NCBI RefSeq assembly: GCF_002797915.1
Contig: NZ_PGTY01000001.1
Span: forward strand, 1,426,001 to 1,490,000
Length of the DNA: 64,000 bases
Direction: 5' to 3'
Source: Yoonia maricola
GTDB taxonomy: Bacteria > Pseudomonadota > Alphaproteobacteria > Rhodobacterales > Rhodobacteraceae
Below are positions 1-8,581 of the stretch, piece by piece; position 1 is the stretch's first letter; each line of letters starts with the position of its first letter. The position numbers and the translations under genes are program-made. The notes under the pieces were generated by a model, which was not told the DNA's origin, did not search any database, and worked only from the letters and a program-made list of their open reading frames with translations.

Positions 1-1915
1 TCGGTTGGATCTCGGGCGCGTCATTCAGCGGCGTGACATCAATAACGATTGTCACAATCTCGGGCGTGCCGCCATCTATACTAACGGTGTAGGTAAAGCT
101 GTCAGACCCGTTAAAGTCGTCAGGTGGCGCATAAGTAAATGCACCATTCGCATTCAGATCTAAGCTCCCATTTGCTGGGCCGGCCGTGAGCATGAAATCA
201 AGTGTGGTTGCATCTGGATAACTTGCCGACAGATCACCCGATGTCGTGTCGTCTTCGTCCAAGGCGACAGTCACGTCAATCGTCACAGTTTCGGTTGTGA
301 CGCCCCCATTTCCATCGCTGACACTGTAAGTAAAGCTGTCCTGCCCCAGAAAACCGGAGGCAGGCGTATACACAAAACTTCCATCTGTATCGATTACCAC
401 CGTACCGGTTTCAGCCGCATCGATGAGTGAAAATGTCAAAGCGTCGCCTTCAGCATCAAAAGCCGTCAATGCGCCAGACAAAGGGGTGTCACTTCCCGTT
501 TTTGCGGCATCGGTCAGGTCGCGCGGTGCGTCATTTATCGGGTTGATAAGCAGTTCGACCGTTTCGTATGTAACTGCCCCGTTGGCATCGGTAACCGAAT
601 AGGTGAACCGGTCAATCCCGTTGAAGTCAGCGAACCCGGTGTAGGTGTAGCTGCCATCGGCATTGATGGTAACGAGACCGTTCTCAGCATTCACGGTCAG
701 GCAAAAGTGGTCGGATGGCGCTGTATCAGGGTCCGCCAAGATGCCGGAAATGGGGATATCCTCGTCGCCGCTATCGCTGACCACGGATGTTACCAAAACG
801 ATGTCATCCGCACTCAAGTCGGTGACTGAGACGCCCGCAATTGTGAATTGCGTTCCTTGATCATTGAATGTTGCGAAACCATCGACTTCGGTAAAGTTAC
901 CCAATGCCTCTACGCTCGAAGCATAGCCGAAATCTGTCAGTAAGATTTTATCAACACCCACAACAAAGTCGGGTCCGGTGAATCCTAAATTTGCTGAGTT
1001 ATCGAAATCGAAATTGAAACGAGCGATAAAGTCGTTTCCATCGCCCGTTGAGAAAACGAACAAATCGGCACCGCCGCCACCTTCTAGGATGTCATCACCG
1101 TCACCACCGATCAGAATATCCCGGCCAGCAAGGTAGGTTGATATGTCACCGCGCAGAAGGTCATCACCACCATTCCCATGGATGATGTCGTCTTGGTAGC
1201 CACCGATCAGGAAATCGAAATCATCCCCCCCAGAGATAACATTGCTTCCCGATATCGAAACAATGAGATCACTTCCATCGCCACCTGAAAGAATATCGTT
1301 CCCGCCAGCATTGAGGATCGTGTCATTATCTCCGTTGCCTCGAATATCCTCATCAGCAAATGTACCAACGAGAAATTCCGATGTGTCGTCGCCTTCAATC
1401 AATTGCCTCGGTACGTCCGCAGCAGCTGTCGCGCGCAGCACGGTTTCGGCTGGCATTATCTTTGCAGTTTCTTGTTGCTCTTCGCTGGCGACGGCGAAAT
1501 CATATTTGGCGGCAGAGAGTTCCGGCAGCGCCGACGCCGGTGGTTTGGCCGCCGCACCGCCAGCATCATAATCCGCGACATTGCGGTCCTCTTGCACCGA
1601 AGCTTGCTCCTCTTGGGCGATCTCGTAGCTGTTGTCTGTCAAACTGACGGCTGTTCGCTCCGGTCCAGATTGTCCGTCATCTGAGTGCGTATCCTCGTGG
1701 ATCAAATCTTGGCTTGAAGTCCCCACCACAGTTGTTTCATTGGGCTCGGCATTTGGATTATCATATGCATCCGCCGCATTCATGAATTTAGAAAACAGTG
1801 CAAAAATCGCGACATAGCGTTCATCACCGTCGTCAAAAAGGGTTACTGATGCATCACTATTTGCACTAAGATCGAAAGTACCACCGGCCAAAAGAAACTC
1901 GTCGCTTTGAAGCAT
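1..1915 (-). CDS. RTX / cadherin-like tandem-repeat surface protein, 5' part only
   Basis: This open frame has no stop from its ATG at 1915 to the left window edge, so only the first 638 residues are visible. There is no Sec signal peptide, which fits type I secretion. Residues 1-170 are acidic and not recognised. Residues about 175-300 hold RTX-type Gly-Asp repeats (GGDGSD, GNGGDD, GGDGDD) that bind calcium after export. From about 379 there are at least three cadherin/VCBS-like repeats of about 85 residues, each with a FNG-D-FTY motif and a following INDAP or LNDAP linker. The RTX block lies before the repeats, whereas many RTX proteins carry it at the C-terminus. The lipoprotein gene lies 41 bp upstream on the same strand. 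An in-frame GTG at 1942 is an alternative start. Role inferred: adhesin or biofilm matrix protein. Confidence 0.85.
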   Translation of the reverse strand, partial: MLQSDEFLLAGGTFDLSANSDASVTLFDDGDERYVAIFALFSKFMNAADAYDNPNAEPNETTVVGTSSQDLIHEDTHSDDGQSGPERTAVSLTDNSYEIAQEEQASVQEDRNVADYDAGGAAAKPPASALPELSAAKYDFAVASEEQQETAKIMPAETVLRATAAADVPRQLIEGDDTSEFLVGTFADEDIRGNGDNDTILNAGGNDILSGGDGSDLIVSISGSNVISGGDDFDFLIGGYQDDIIHGNGGDDLLRGDISTYLAGRDILIGGDGDDILEGGGGADLFVFSTGDGNDFIARFNFDFDNSANLGFTGPDFVVGVDKILLTDFGYASSVEALGNFTEVDGFATFNDQGTQFTIAGVSVTDLSADDIVLVTSVVSDSGDEDIPISGILADPDTAPSDHFCLTVNAENGLVTINADGSYTYTGFADFNGIDRFTYSVTDANGAVTYETVELLINPINDAPRDLTDAAKTGSDTPLSGALTAFDAEGDALTFSLIDAAETGTVVIDTDGSFVYTPASGFLGQDSFTYSVSDGNGGVTTETVTIDVTVALDEDDTTSGDLSASYPDATTLDFMLTAGPANGSLDLNANGAFTYAPPDDFNGSDSFTYTVSIDGGTPEIVTIVIDVTPLNDAPEIQP

Positions 1916-1956
1916 GTTAAACTCGCCATTTTTTAGGTTCACCGATCAGTCTCACG

Positions 1957-2778
1957 CTATTGCTGAGCCAGTACATCGCCAAATATTACAACGTCGCCGT
2001 CAATCGTGTCGTCAATAATGATGACTGCGCCTGCCTCGGTCGCAGATGGGCCAAAGACGGACCCCTCAAATGCGACTGACGCTGAAGCGCCGATCGAGAA
2101 TTCGGACGAGCTTATCGTCGCTGCTCCACCAGAAAAAGCAGTGCCGCTTAGCGTTGATCCGGTGATCTGGATATTGGCCACGTCTGCAACCTCAATCGGA
2201 TTGGATGTGCCGTTTGTTACAGTACCCGATAGACTATCGATGGTGGTATTGATTGTCCCACCGCCAAAATTACCCAAGATAGTAACGTCACCAGAAAGCG
2301 TATACAGATCGGTACCGCTTTGCACTGAAAGCTGGGCATCACCACTGTAGCTGACCGTGCCTATCGGCAAAGCCGGAACCGGTGTCGGCGCGCCGACAAT
2401 ACCGATCAGACGATTTCCAGTTGATGGATCGGCAGTAAACCTAACGGCGAACCGGCCATCCTCTGGCGAGAGCGTGATAATTCCGCCCGATGCAATAGCC
2501 ACCTCCGTCCTCAAATCATTAATGCCGCCACTTTTGCCCGCAATACTAGCTGTATCCGCAGTACGGTTTATCTCGCCAATGAGCGTCTGAACGGTCTTGT
2601 TAGTTGCATCGAACGAAATGCTACGCAGCTGATCAGTCTGTGTTGAGGTGGGATCAGCGAATGCAACAGCAGCCGCTTCATCATTGCCTGAGCCGCTTGA
2701 ACCGCCTGATCCGCCGCATCCAGATAAAAACGTGATCATGCTGACAGTGGTTATCAAGCAGATAAATTTGGTATTCAT
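1957..2778 (-). CDS. TbpB-like beta-barrel lipoprotein
   Basis: This 273-residue protein has a classical lipoprotein signal: a hydrophobic stretch followed by the lipobox LSGC, so Cys21 would be lipidated, then a Gly/Ser linker. The C-terminal half is rich in short beta strands and ends with FEGSVFGPSATEAGAV. That matches the G-x-F-(Y/F)-G-P-x-A-x-E-x-G-G signature of the transferrin-binding-protein-B beta-barrel domain, found in many surface lipoproteins unrelated to iron. It lies 41 bp upstream of the RTX/cadherin gene on the same strand, so the two are probably cotranscribed. It could anchor or assist that protein, but this is inference. No transferrin-binding role is implied. Confidence 0.75.
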   Translation of the reverse strand: MNTKFICLITTVSMITFLSGCGGSGGSSGSGNDEAAAVAFADPTSTQTDQLRSISFDATNKTVQTLIGEINRTADTASIAGKSGGINDLRTEVAIASGGIITLSPEDGRFAVRFTADPSTGNRLIGIVGAPTPVPALPIGTVSYSGDAQLSVQSGTDLYTLSGDVTILGNFGGGTINTTIDSLSGTVTNGTSNPIEVADVANIQITGSTLSGTAFSGGAATISSSEFSIGASASVAFEGSVFGPSATEAGAVIIIDDTIDGDVVIFGDVLAQQ

Positions 2779-3422
2779 AACTTTGCAACATCCAAAATAC
2801 GCCCCATGTGTCTAAGCGATATGGCACAACCAATCCGGCATCAAGCGAAATACCCCGCGACCCTAGGTTATGCTGTTGTCGTGGCACAACCAATTGCTAA
2901 CGCTCTGTTACTTGCCACATGCCAAAAGCGACGAAGTGATCAATACTGCTGCCTGCAATTAACGTGCTTGTCACCGGCATTTGCGCTCTGGACGGGTCGG
3001 TTTCCAAAACTGTCGTTCGAATACAATTGTCCAAAAACCCGTTTCCTCTTACACTACGTTAATTTGGGCAAATTACGATGTCGCAGACGCAGCGAATGAC
3101 GGCGATGCGGGCCGCGACCGCAGAATAGATGTGATGAGGCCAACCGCTGCAATGGGCCATCTGTATGTGCGATAGCGGGCACTTGATCGTTGAAGGTCAA
3201 AGGCAAATTTGTCCCGCAGACTATGAGTTCGAACAGCACATGATGCTGCAACCGCAGCGAATGGCTGGCATGAAGGGCCGCACCGCAGCATGCCGATTGT
3301 TAAGTGAAGGTCCGTAATGGGCCGTACATGGAGGGCGGTACTTCGGGGCTGATCCGGACGCTACGAGATCAATAAATGTCTTCTGCTACGAGCAGTGTTA
3401 AGCATAACACATCGGTAAGGTG
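2779..3422. other. Intergenic region without a supported gene
   Basis: This 644-bp stretch should hold the promoter of the lipoprotein gene at its left side. The open frames in it overlap one another on both strands, show no family resemblance and lack ribosome sites. The right half carries a degenerate repeat (3208-3268) that recurs near 20252. Confidence 0.6.
3208..3268 (+). repeat. Dispersed intergenic repeat, copy A1
   Basis: This 61-bp block pairs with 20252-20312. The first 24 bp match at 22 positions (TTTGTCCCGCAGA core). The next 21 bp have the same length but diverge. The last 16 bp (CGCAGCGAATGGCTGG) are identical. Both copies lie in gene-free sequence. Confidence 0.75.
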
Positions 3423-4370
3423 TCAGAAGTTCCAGCTGAATTCCGTCGCCTCTTCCGACACTTCCCACAGCTGTTCCATGACCGCTTTGTCATAAGCGTG
3501 GGGATTTAACGTACATTTCCCAACCGGCCCGCCCGTTTGCATCAACCCGGTCGGGCCATAAAGCGCGCGCTGTTCCAACCCGTCCTCGGTCGCGCACATG
3601 ATCTCGGGGTAAGCCCCTTTTTCGGCCGTTTGGACCATCGGCGTCTTGCTCATCAGCCACCACGTCAACCGCGTCATGAGACCTCCACTGGTGCTGATAA
3701 GTGATGTCGCGGAGGCACCGGGGTGGCAGACGTAGACCTGAACGTTCGAGCCTGTTCCCTTCAGGCGATCCTGCAACTCATAGGCAAACATCATCTGGGC
3801 CAGCTTGCTCTGGCTGTAAACAGGATTGGCGCTGTAGTTCTTGTCCCAATTCATATCATCGAACTGGATGGTTTTGATCCCCAAGTTATAGCCAAGGCTT
3901 GCAACAACGACGATACGGCCTTTACTGGCTTCGATCCGGTCAAACAACATTCCGCACAGCACGAAATGTCCGTAGTGATTTGTGCCAAGCTGACTTTCAA
4001 ACCCATCAACTGTGAACTTCTGGGTTGGCACTTGTGCGATAGCTGCGTTGCAGATCAGCGCGTCAATTTGTGGAACAGTCTTCATCACCTCTTCTGCGGC
4101 GGTGCGTACACTTGCCAAATCAGACAGGTCCATTCGTACAAAGCTGACATCGGCCTCCACGCCGAATTCGTCTTTCAGGTCCTTTACCGCGGCGGTTGAT
4201 TTCTCTGCGCTGCGGTTCAGCATCACAACCTTTGCGCCTTTTGACAGAAAGGTGCGCGAGGCTTGGAAACCAGCACCCGCGTTGGCACCGGTGATGACGT
4301 AGGTCTTGCCTGCGAGTGATCCGAGGCGTTCGGGAGTCCAGCCTTTCGGTCCGAAAGTCGTATCTGCCAT
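3423..4370 (-). CDS. Short-chain dehydrogenase, retinol/protochlorophyllide-reductase-like
   Basis: A 315-residue classical SDR fold. The cofactor motif TGANAGAGF is at residues 28-36, the NAA strand motif at 108-110, the catalytic Ser at about 158, and Tyr185 and Lys189 form YxxxK. The long C-terminal region and the NHYGHF motif at 131 place it with the retinol dehydrogenase/protochlorophyllide oxidoreductase-like branch, whose members reduce carbonyls with NAD(P)H. The physiological substrate cannot be read from the sequence. The start is supported by AAGGAG 7 nt before the ATG. It is transcribed away from the AraC regulator at 4540, its probable controller. Confidence 0.88.
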   Translation of the reverse strand: MADTTFGPKGWTPERLGSLAGKTYVITGANAGAGFQASRTFLSKGAKVVMLNRSAEKSTAAVKDLKDEFGVEADVSFVRMDLSDLASVRTAAEEVMKTVPQIDALICNAAIAQVPTQKFTVDGFESQLGTNHYGHFVLCGMLFDRIEASKGRIVVVASLGYNLGIKTIQFDDMNWDKNYSANPVYSQSKLAQMMFAYELQDRLKGTGSNVQVYVCHPGASATSLISTSGGLMTRLTWWLMSKTPMVQTAEKGAYPEIMCATEDGLEQRALYGPTGLMQTGGPVGKCTLNPHAYDKAVMEQLWEVSEEATEFSWNF

Positions 4371-4510
4371 TGTGTAGCTCCTTATGATGTCGGCACATCA
4401 GCCGCGCGGTGCCTGTTCACGTCTTGAAGGTGTAGATAACTCTCGCTGGTTCCTTGAGGTAGGCGGGATCGTCGCGAATACTTGCCTGATTGTATCAGTT
4501 GGGTTGCCAG

Positions 4511-4523
4511 CGCAAATTTTGCG
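4511..4523. promoter_or_regulatory. Perfect inverted repeat between SDR and AraC genes
   Basis: CGCAAA-T-TTTGCG lies 17 bp before the AraC-family start codon, in the 169-bp region shared by two divergent genes. It could be an operator for autoregulation. AraC proteins more often use direct repeats, so another factor is possible. Confidence 0.4.
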
Positions 4524-4539
4524 ACACTAAATTGGCTGC

Positions 4540-5433
4540 ATGAGCAAACAACGTATCAAACAACTTATCGAAGCCTGCATTGACCAAGACGGTCTGACCG
4601 AAACCGGCATCCTGGGCGTGCGCCTGTTTCGCGCAACACAAGCGATCCCGTGCGTTCCGGCGGTGTATGAACCCAGCGTCGTTGCCATCGTCAGCGGTTC
4701 CAAGGAAGCCGTTTTGGATGGTCACAAATATCTCTACGACGACAGCCGTTACTTATGTTGCCCCATGTCGATGCCAGTAAAGGCCGGTACACCCAAAGCA
4801 TCCGTTGATAATCCTCTCTATGGTGTTTTCATTTCGCTGAACCAGAGGGTCATGACGGAACTGGCGCTAGAAATGGAAAATTTCGGGCGCGCGCTCCCCA
4901 TGATCAAGGGCGGTTTGCGCGCGCATGGGATCAGACTGGCAGAGTGGGATGAAGGTTTCACCGATGCGCTGCAGCGCCTTTTGCAGCTTGGCGCAAATCC
5001 AACCGACGCGGCTGTTCTTGGCGATGCCCGGCTGCGTGAACTCTACTATGCGATCCTTCAAGGCGAGGCCGGCTTGTTTGCACGACAAGCCTTTGGTGCT
5101 GGTAACGCCATTGCACGGCCCATTGCGCATGTGTCGTCCCATTTGGATGCGCCAATCTCGATTGATGATATGGCAGCCCGTGCAGGCATGAGCCGCGCCG
5201 CTTTTCATCGTAGGTTCAAACAGGTCACAACAATGGCCCCGATCCAGTTCGTGAAATCAATGCGCCTCAACAACGCTGCCATGAAGATTGCGGCAGGCAT
5301 GACCGTGAACGAGGCGGCAATCGGAGTGGGGTACGTCAGCCCGTCGCAGTTCAGCCGAGAGTTTAAACGCATGTATGGACAGTCGCCACGGCAGTGGAGC
5401 AACAGCCATCATGTTGCAATTGGTAGTGCTTGA
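4540..5433 (+). CDS. AraC-family transcriptional regulator with AraC_N domain
   Basis: A 297-residue protein. The N-terminal half, with IVSGSKEAVLDGHKYLYD and the SMPVKAGTP segment, matches the cupin-like AraC_N effector domain. The last about 95 residues hold the two helix-turn-helix units of the AraC family, including MAARAGMSRAAFHRRFK and the signature ending GYVSPSQFSREFKRMYGQSP. AraC_N regulators of the YqhC type commonly control adjacent aldehyde or ketone reductases. The divergent SDR at 3423-4370 fits that pattern, but the effector is unknown. The region before the start lacks a clear Shine-Dalgarno sequence. Confidence 0.9.
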   Translation: MSKQRIKQLIEACIDQDGLTETGILGVRLFRATQAIPCVPAVYEPSVVAIVSGSKEAVLDGHKYLYDDSRYLCCPMSMPVKAGTPKASVDNPLYGVFISLNQRVMTELALEMENFGRALPMIKGGLRAHGIRLAEWDEGFTDALQRLLQLGANPTDAAVLGDARLRELYYAILQGEAGLFARQAFGAGNAIARPIAHVSSHLDAPISIDDMAARAGMSRAAFHRRFKQVTTMAPIQFVKSMRLNNAAMKIAAGMTVNEAAIGVGYVSPSQFSREFKRMYGQSPRQWSNSHHVAIGSA

Positions 5434-5490
5434 ACGGTGGCGATGTCTGCACATTTTGTGAGTTTGCCCCACAACAGATTTTCCGACAAC

Positions 5491-5527
5491 GTTGAACGTC
5501 TGCTATTCGGGCTGTGACCACAGCATC
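5491..5527 (+). repeat. Dispersed intergenic repeat, copy B1
   Basis: A 37-bp block beginning GTTGAACGTCTGCTATTCGG matches 8683-8719 at about 31 positions. Both copies are followed about 25-40 bp later by a similar ATGGGCC segment. It lies in the 252-bp gap between the convergent AraC and LysR genes, where I see no gene. Confidence 0.65.
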
Positions 5528-5685
5528 GAGATGACACGGTCAACAGCAGCAATGGGCCGTATAGCCCGGAGGCACAATCCCAAAGGTGAGATGCCGCTCT
5601 GCATTCTAAGTGTGGGAAGAGTCCAAGGTACGAATTGAAGAACGTCAATTATAAGGTTTTCGCAACAGCAACACGCGGCTCTTGA

Positions 5686-6606
5686 TCAGCCTAACGCGTC
5701 TGCAAGCCTCTTGATCAGCCAACTGATCGCTGCATCACTGCCCGCGCGTTTGTGCCACGTAGCTGAGACCTGAAAAGGCCGAGGCGCGACCGGCGGGTCG
5801 TAGATCATCAACTGGAAGCTATTCGCCTGTGCTTTTGCCAGTCTTGATGGCACCGTGGCGATCAGATCGGTGCGGGACACGACATCAAGGGCCGATAGAA
5901 AGCTTGTGGTCATGACCGCCACCGTGCGCGAGCGGCCCGCCGTGCGAAGCGTTCTATCCACGATCCCACCCGCAGTTCCACCCGGCGCCGCTAGGACATG
6001 CTCCTGCGAGCAATAGCAATCAAGGTCAATTGCGGAATCGGCTGCAATGTGTGGATGGCCCCGGCGTGAGATGACCTTGTAGGTTTCCTCGAACAGCAAG
6101 AAGCTCTCCAACGTCCTTGGAAGTTGTCGCGCAAAGCCAAGCCACAGATCAGCGTCATTGCGTTCTAGCGCTTCAATGGCTGCGTTTTTGCCCATACCCC
6201 GAAACTCGAGCCGGATGCCTGGCGCGTCGCGGCGCAATGTCTCAATTGCAGCCGACATGAGTGTGACCTCGTAGTCCAGGGCACACACTCGAATGGTGCG
6301 GTTTTCAGTGAACGGATCAAACGGCGTCGGATCGTTCAGCATAGATCCGGCAGATTCTATGACCGCCTCGGCCACCTTTGCCAATTCAACGGCACGTGCC
6401 GTCGGCTCAACACCGTGGGGCCGCCGGATAAACAACTCATCATCAAAGAGATCACGCAACCGCGCGACGGAGTGGCTGATCGCAGTCTGAGTGACCCCCA
6501 GTGTCGCGGCAACGTCAGACAGTTTGCGCTGTCGCACCCCCTCGCGCAGTACCAAGAGCAGCATAAAATCCAGCCGGCGGACTTGAGTGTTATTGAAGTC
6601 AGACAT
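5686..6606 (-). CDS. LysR-family transcriptional regulator
   Basis: A 306-residue LysR protein. The N-terminal winged helix covers residues about 8-67, with QRKLSDVAATLGVTQTAIS and the SHSVARLRDLFDDELFIRRPHGV recognition and wing region. A periplasmic-binding-like effector domain follows from about 90. It faces the DJ-1/PfpI gene across a short region with a near-perfect dyad, the usual LysR layout, so it probably controls that operon and itself. The inducer is unknown. Confidence 0.9.
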   Translation of the reverse strand: MSDFNNTQVRRLDFMLLLVLREGVRQRKLSDVAATLGVTQTAISHSVARLRDLFDDELFIRRPHGVEPTARAVELAKVAEAVIESAGSMLNDPTPFDPFTENRTIRVCALDYEVTLMSAAIETLRRDAPGIRLEFRGMGKNAAIEALERNDADLWLGFARQLPRTLESFLLFEETYKVISRRGHPHIAADSAIDLDCYCSQEHVLAAPGGTAGGIVDRTLRTAGRSRTVAVMTTSFLSALDVVSRTDLIATVPSRLAKAQANSFQLMIYDPPVAPRPFQVSATWHKRAGSDAAISWLIKRLADALG

Positions 6607-6611
6607 GATCC

Positions 6612-6627
6612 GATTGCATTAGCAATC
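6612..6627. promoter_or_regulatory. Inverted repeat, candidate LysR operator
   Basis: GATTGC-ATTA-GCAATC lies just upstream of the LysR start codon and 68 bp before the DJ-1/PfpI start. LysR proteins usually bind AT-centred dyads in such positions. No binding data can be inferred from the sequence alone. Confidence 0.5.
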
Positions 6628-6694
6628 ATATCGAAGGCCGTCCATGTCTGTTGATGCGACACAAATTCAAAGTCGCGGCTCAAGGAGAATGAAA

Positions 6695-7411
6695 ATGAGT
6701 ACTTCGAAGAAAATACTGATGATCGTCTCAAACCCGACTGTATCTCCCGTAACCAGCTGGCCTATCGGCTTTTGGTGGGCTGAGCTTTCGCATGCCTATG
6801 AGGTCTTCGCTAACGAGGGTTATGATATCCAAATTGCCTCACCTAATGGCGGTAAATTGGAGGCCGACGGGTATTCGGACCCCGAAGATGAAAGTGGCTA
6901 TTCGGTCCAGGATACTATCTCGCTCGTCTTCAAAAATGATCCCGCGAAGATGAAGCTGATCGAAGACACGCCTGCGCTGTCAGACATCAACCCATCCCAC
7001 TACGACGCACTCTTTGTCGTTGGCGGACAAGGGCCGATGGTGACCATGATCGATGACAAGGGTGTTCACGACTTTGTTGCGACCTTCTATGAAAGCGGCA
7101 AGGTCACCGCCGCCGTTTGTCACGGCACCTGTATTTTGCTGAAGACACAACTGTCCAACGGTGACCTACTCGTCAAAGGCAAGCGCTGGACTGGCTTCGC
7201 GAACTCTGAAGAGGAGTATGCGGAACAAGCCATCGGCCAGAAGATCCAACCTTTCTGGATCGAGACTGAGGCGCGCAAATTGCCCGACACACAATTCGAG
7301 GTGGCCGGTGCGTTAGAAGAACATGCCATTCGCGACGGCAATCTGATCACAGGCCAACAACAGGTGTCGGCTACTGCAGCAGCTCGTGAAGTGATCGCGG
7401 CGCTGTCATGA
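6695..7411 (+). CDS. DJ-1/PfpI-family protein, Hsp31-like
   Basis: A 238-residue class-I glutamine-amidotransferase-like protein of the DJ-1/PfpI superfamily. The nucleophile elbow is AAVCHGT, with Cys142 and His143, and GGQGPM at about 110-115 forms the oxyanion region. The length and the insert before the elbow resemble Hsp31/glyoxalase-III-type members, which detoxify methylglyoxal or act as holdases. The start at 6695 is chosen because AGGAG lies 7 nt before it. The ATG at 6689 is 1 nt from that site, and an upstream in-frame start at 6644 would add 17 unlikely residues. It is the first gene of a three-gene operon facing LysR. Confidence 0.85.
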   Translation: MSTSKKILMIVSNPTVSPVTSWPIGFWWAELSHAYEVFANEGYDIQIASPNGGKLEADGYSDPEDESGYSVQDTISLVFKNDPAKMKLIEDTPALSDINPSHYDALFVVGGQGPMVTMIDDKGVHDFVATFYESGKVTAAVCHGTCILLKTQLSNGDLLVKGKRWTGFANSEEEYAEQAIGQKIQPFWIETEARKLPDTQFEVAGALEEHAIRDGNLITGQQQVSATAAAREVIAALS

Positions 7412-7854
7412 CTCAGTGGTATCTCGTTCTGGCGGCCTTTGTCACTGGCGCGTTTGTACCTCTCCAACTGGTCTTCAATGGCCAGTTGGGCGGGGTGACA
7501 CGCAATGCTTTCACGGCGTCGCTGATTGTGTTTCTGACAGGTGCCCTCGTCCTCGCGGTATTGGTTGCTGTAACTCGGCCAAGTCTGCCAAGCGTGACAG
7601 AGCTTGTTCAGGCGCCACCTACGGTATGGCTCGGCGGACTGATCGCTACAGGCTACATCATCGCCATCGTCGTTATCACCCCAAAGCTTGGTGTCGGATT
7701 GACGACCAGCTTGATCCTCGTCGGGCAGCTTTGCATGGCGCTGGCGCTGGATCACTTTGGAGCCTTTGGCAACGCGCAACATAACCTTGGGATCGGCCGC
7801 GCCGTTGGGCTTACCCTAATGGTGGCAGGTATTGTGAACATCAAGGCATATTAG
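7408..7854 (+). CDS. DMT-superfamily small membrane protein, YdcZ/DUF606-like
   Basis: A 148-residue hydrophobic protein with five predicted membrane segments. The pattern GAFVPLQLVFNGQLG near the N-terminus and GQLCMALALDHFGAFG in the second half is typical of the YdcZ (DUF606) branch of the drug/metabolite transporter superfamily. It is half the length of EamA proteins, so it probably dimerises. It overlaps the DJ-1 gene by 4 bp (ATGA), implying translational coupling. The substrate is unknown. Confidence 0.8.
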   Translation: MTQWYLVLAAFVTGAFVPLQLVFNGQLGGVTRNAFTASLIVFLTGALVLAVLVAVTRPSLPSVTELVQAPPTVWLGGLIATGYIIAIVVITPKLGVGLTTSLILVGQLCMALALDHFGAFGNAQHNLGIGRAVGLTLMVAGIVNIKAY

Positions 7855-7864
7855 GAGAAACTGC

Positions 7865-8581
7865 ATGTCTACGAATGTAAAAACTATCCTTGTGACCGGC
7901 GCGAACAGGGGTCTTGGTGCGGCAATTGCGTCGGTGTTCCACGCTGCAGGCTGGCACGTGATCGGGACTGCACGAGACTCCGGGACGTTATCCCGAGACA
8001 CAATCGATACACCCTACGCCCTCGATCTGTCGGAAGCGGCGAGCCTTGGCGCACTGACAACAGTGATCAACAAAAGCGGGATAAGTATTGGCCTCTTTAT
8101 CAATAATGCCGGCTTTAATCCCAAGGACAAAAAGGGCGACCCGGACTACTTTCAGTCCACGTTTGCGATCGAGCACTTTTCGGCCACCAATGTGTCAGAG
8201 AGTATGTTAATCAATGCGCTTATGCCCACCGAGCTCGTGTCAAAACTGCTGCCCAACCTGACAGATGATGCGGTGGTCCTAAATGTATCATCCTGGCTAG
8301 GCTCGATTGGTGAGAAGGACATGGGCGGCCACTACGGATACGCCGGGTCAAAGGCACTGCTGAACATGATGACGCGTGCCCTTGCGTTGGAATGGCAGGG
8401 GTCACCGCGCGCTGCCGTTGCCTTGAACCCGGGTTGGATGCGGACCGATATGGGCGGCGACAATGCGAAACGCACGCCCGAAGACACGGCGAGAGATATT
8501 CTGGCTCTGTACCAATCCGGGGATCTTGGCCGCGCGAACGGGCGTTTTATCAATGCTGACGGGTCCGAACACGCCTGGTGA
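7865..8581 (+). CDS. Short-chain dehydrogenase/reductase
   Basis: A 238-residue SDR. The cofactor site TGANRGLG is at 11-18, NNAG at 80-83, the catalytic Ser at 142-143, and Tyr159 with Lys163 form YxxxK. The GWMRTDMGG segment after the active site is typical of small carbonyl reductases. It lies 10 bp after the YdcZ-like gene with AGGAG before the ATG, so it closes the operon. Beside a DJ-1 family protein, a role in clearing reactive carbonyls is plausible but inferred. Confidence 0.85.
   Translation: MSTNVKTILVTGANRGLGAAIASVFHAAGWHVIGTARDSGTLSRDTIDTPYALDLSEAASLGALTTVINKSGISIGLFINNAGFNPKDKKGDPDYFQSTFAIEHFSATNVSESMLINALMPTELVSKLLPNLTDDAVVLNVSSWLGSIGEKDMGGHYGYAGSKALLNMMTRALALEWQGSPRAAVALNPGWMRTDMGGDNAKRTPEDTARDILALYQSGDLGRANGRFINADGSEHAW

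Noticed and set aside
1242..1571. Plus-strand frames over the RTX gene
   Set aside because: They are the complement of the RTX repeats; the minus frame is continuous to the window edge and has the Gly-Asp repeats.
2806..3291. Overlapping small frames in the gap after the lipoprotein gene
   Set aside because: They exist on both strands, lack ribosome sites, and the region shares non-coding repeat material with 20252.
7120..7782. 220-codon open frame on the minus strand
   Set aside because: Antisense to the DJ-1 and YdcZ-like genes; low-complexity Gln/Arg/His-rich product.
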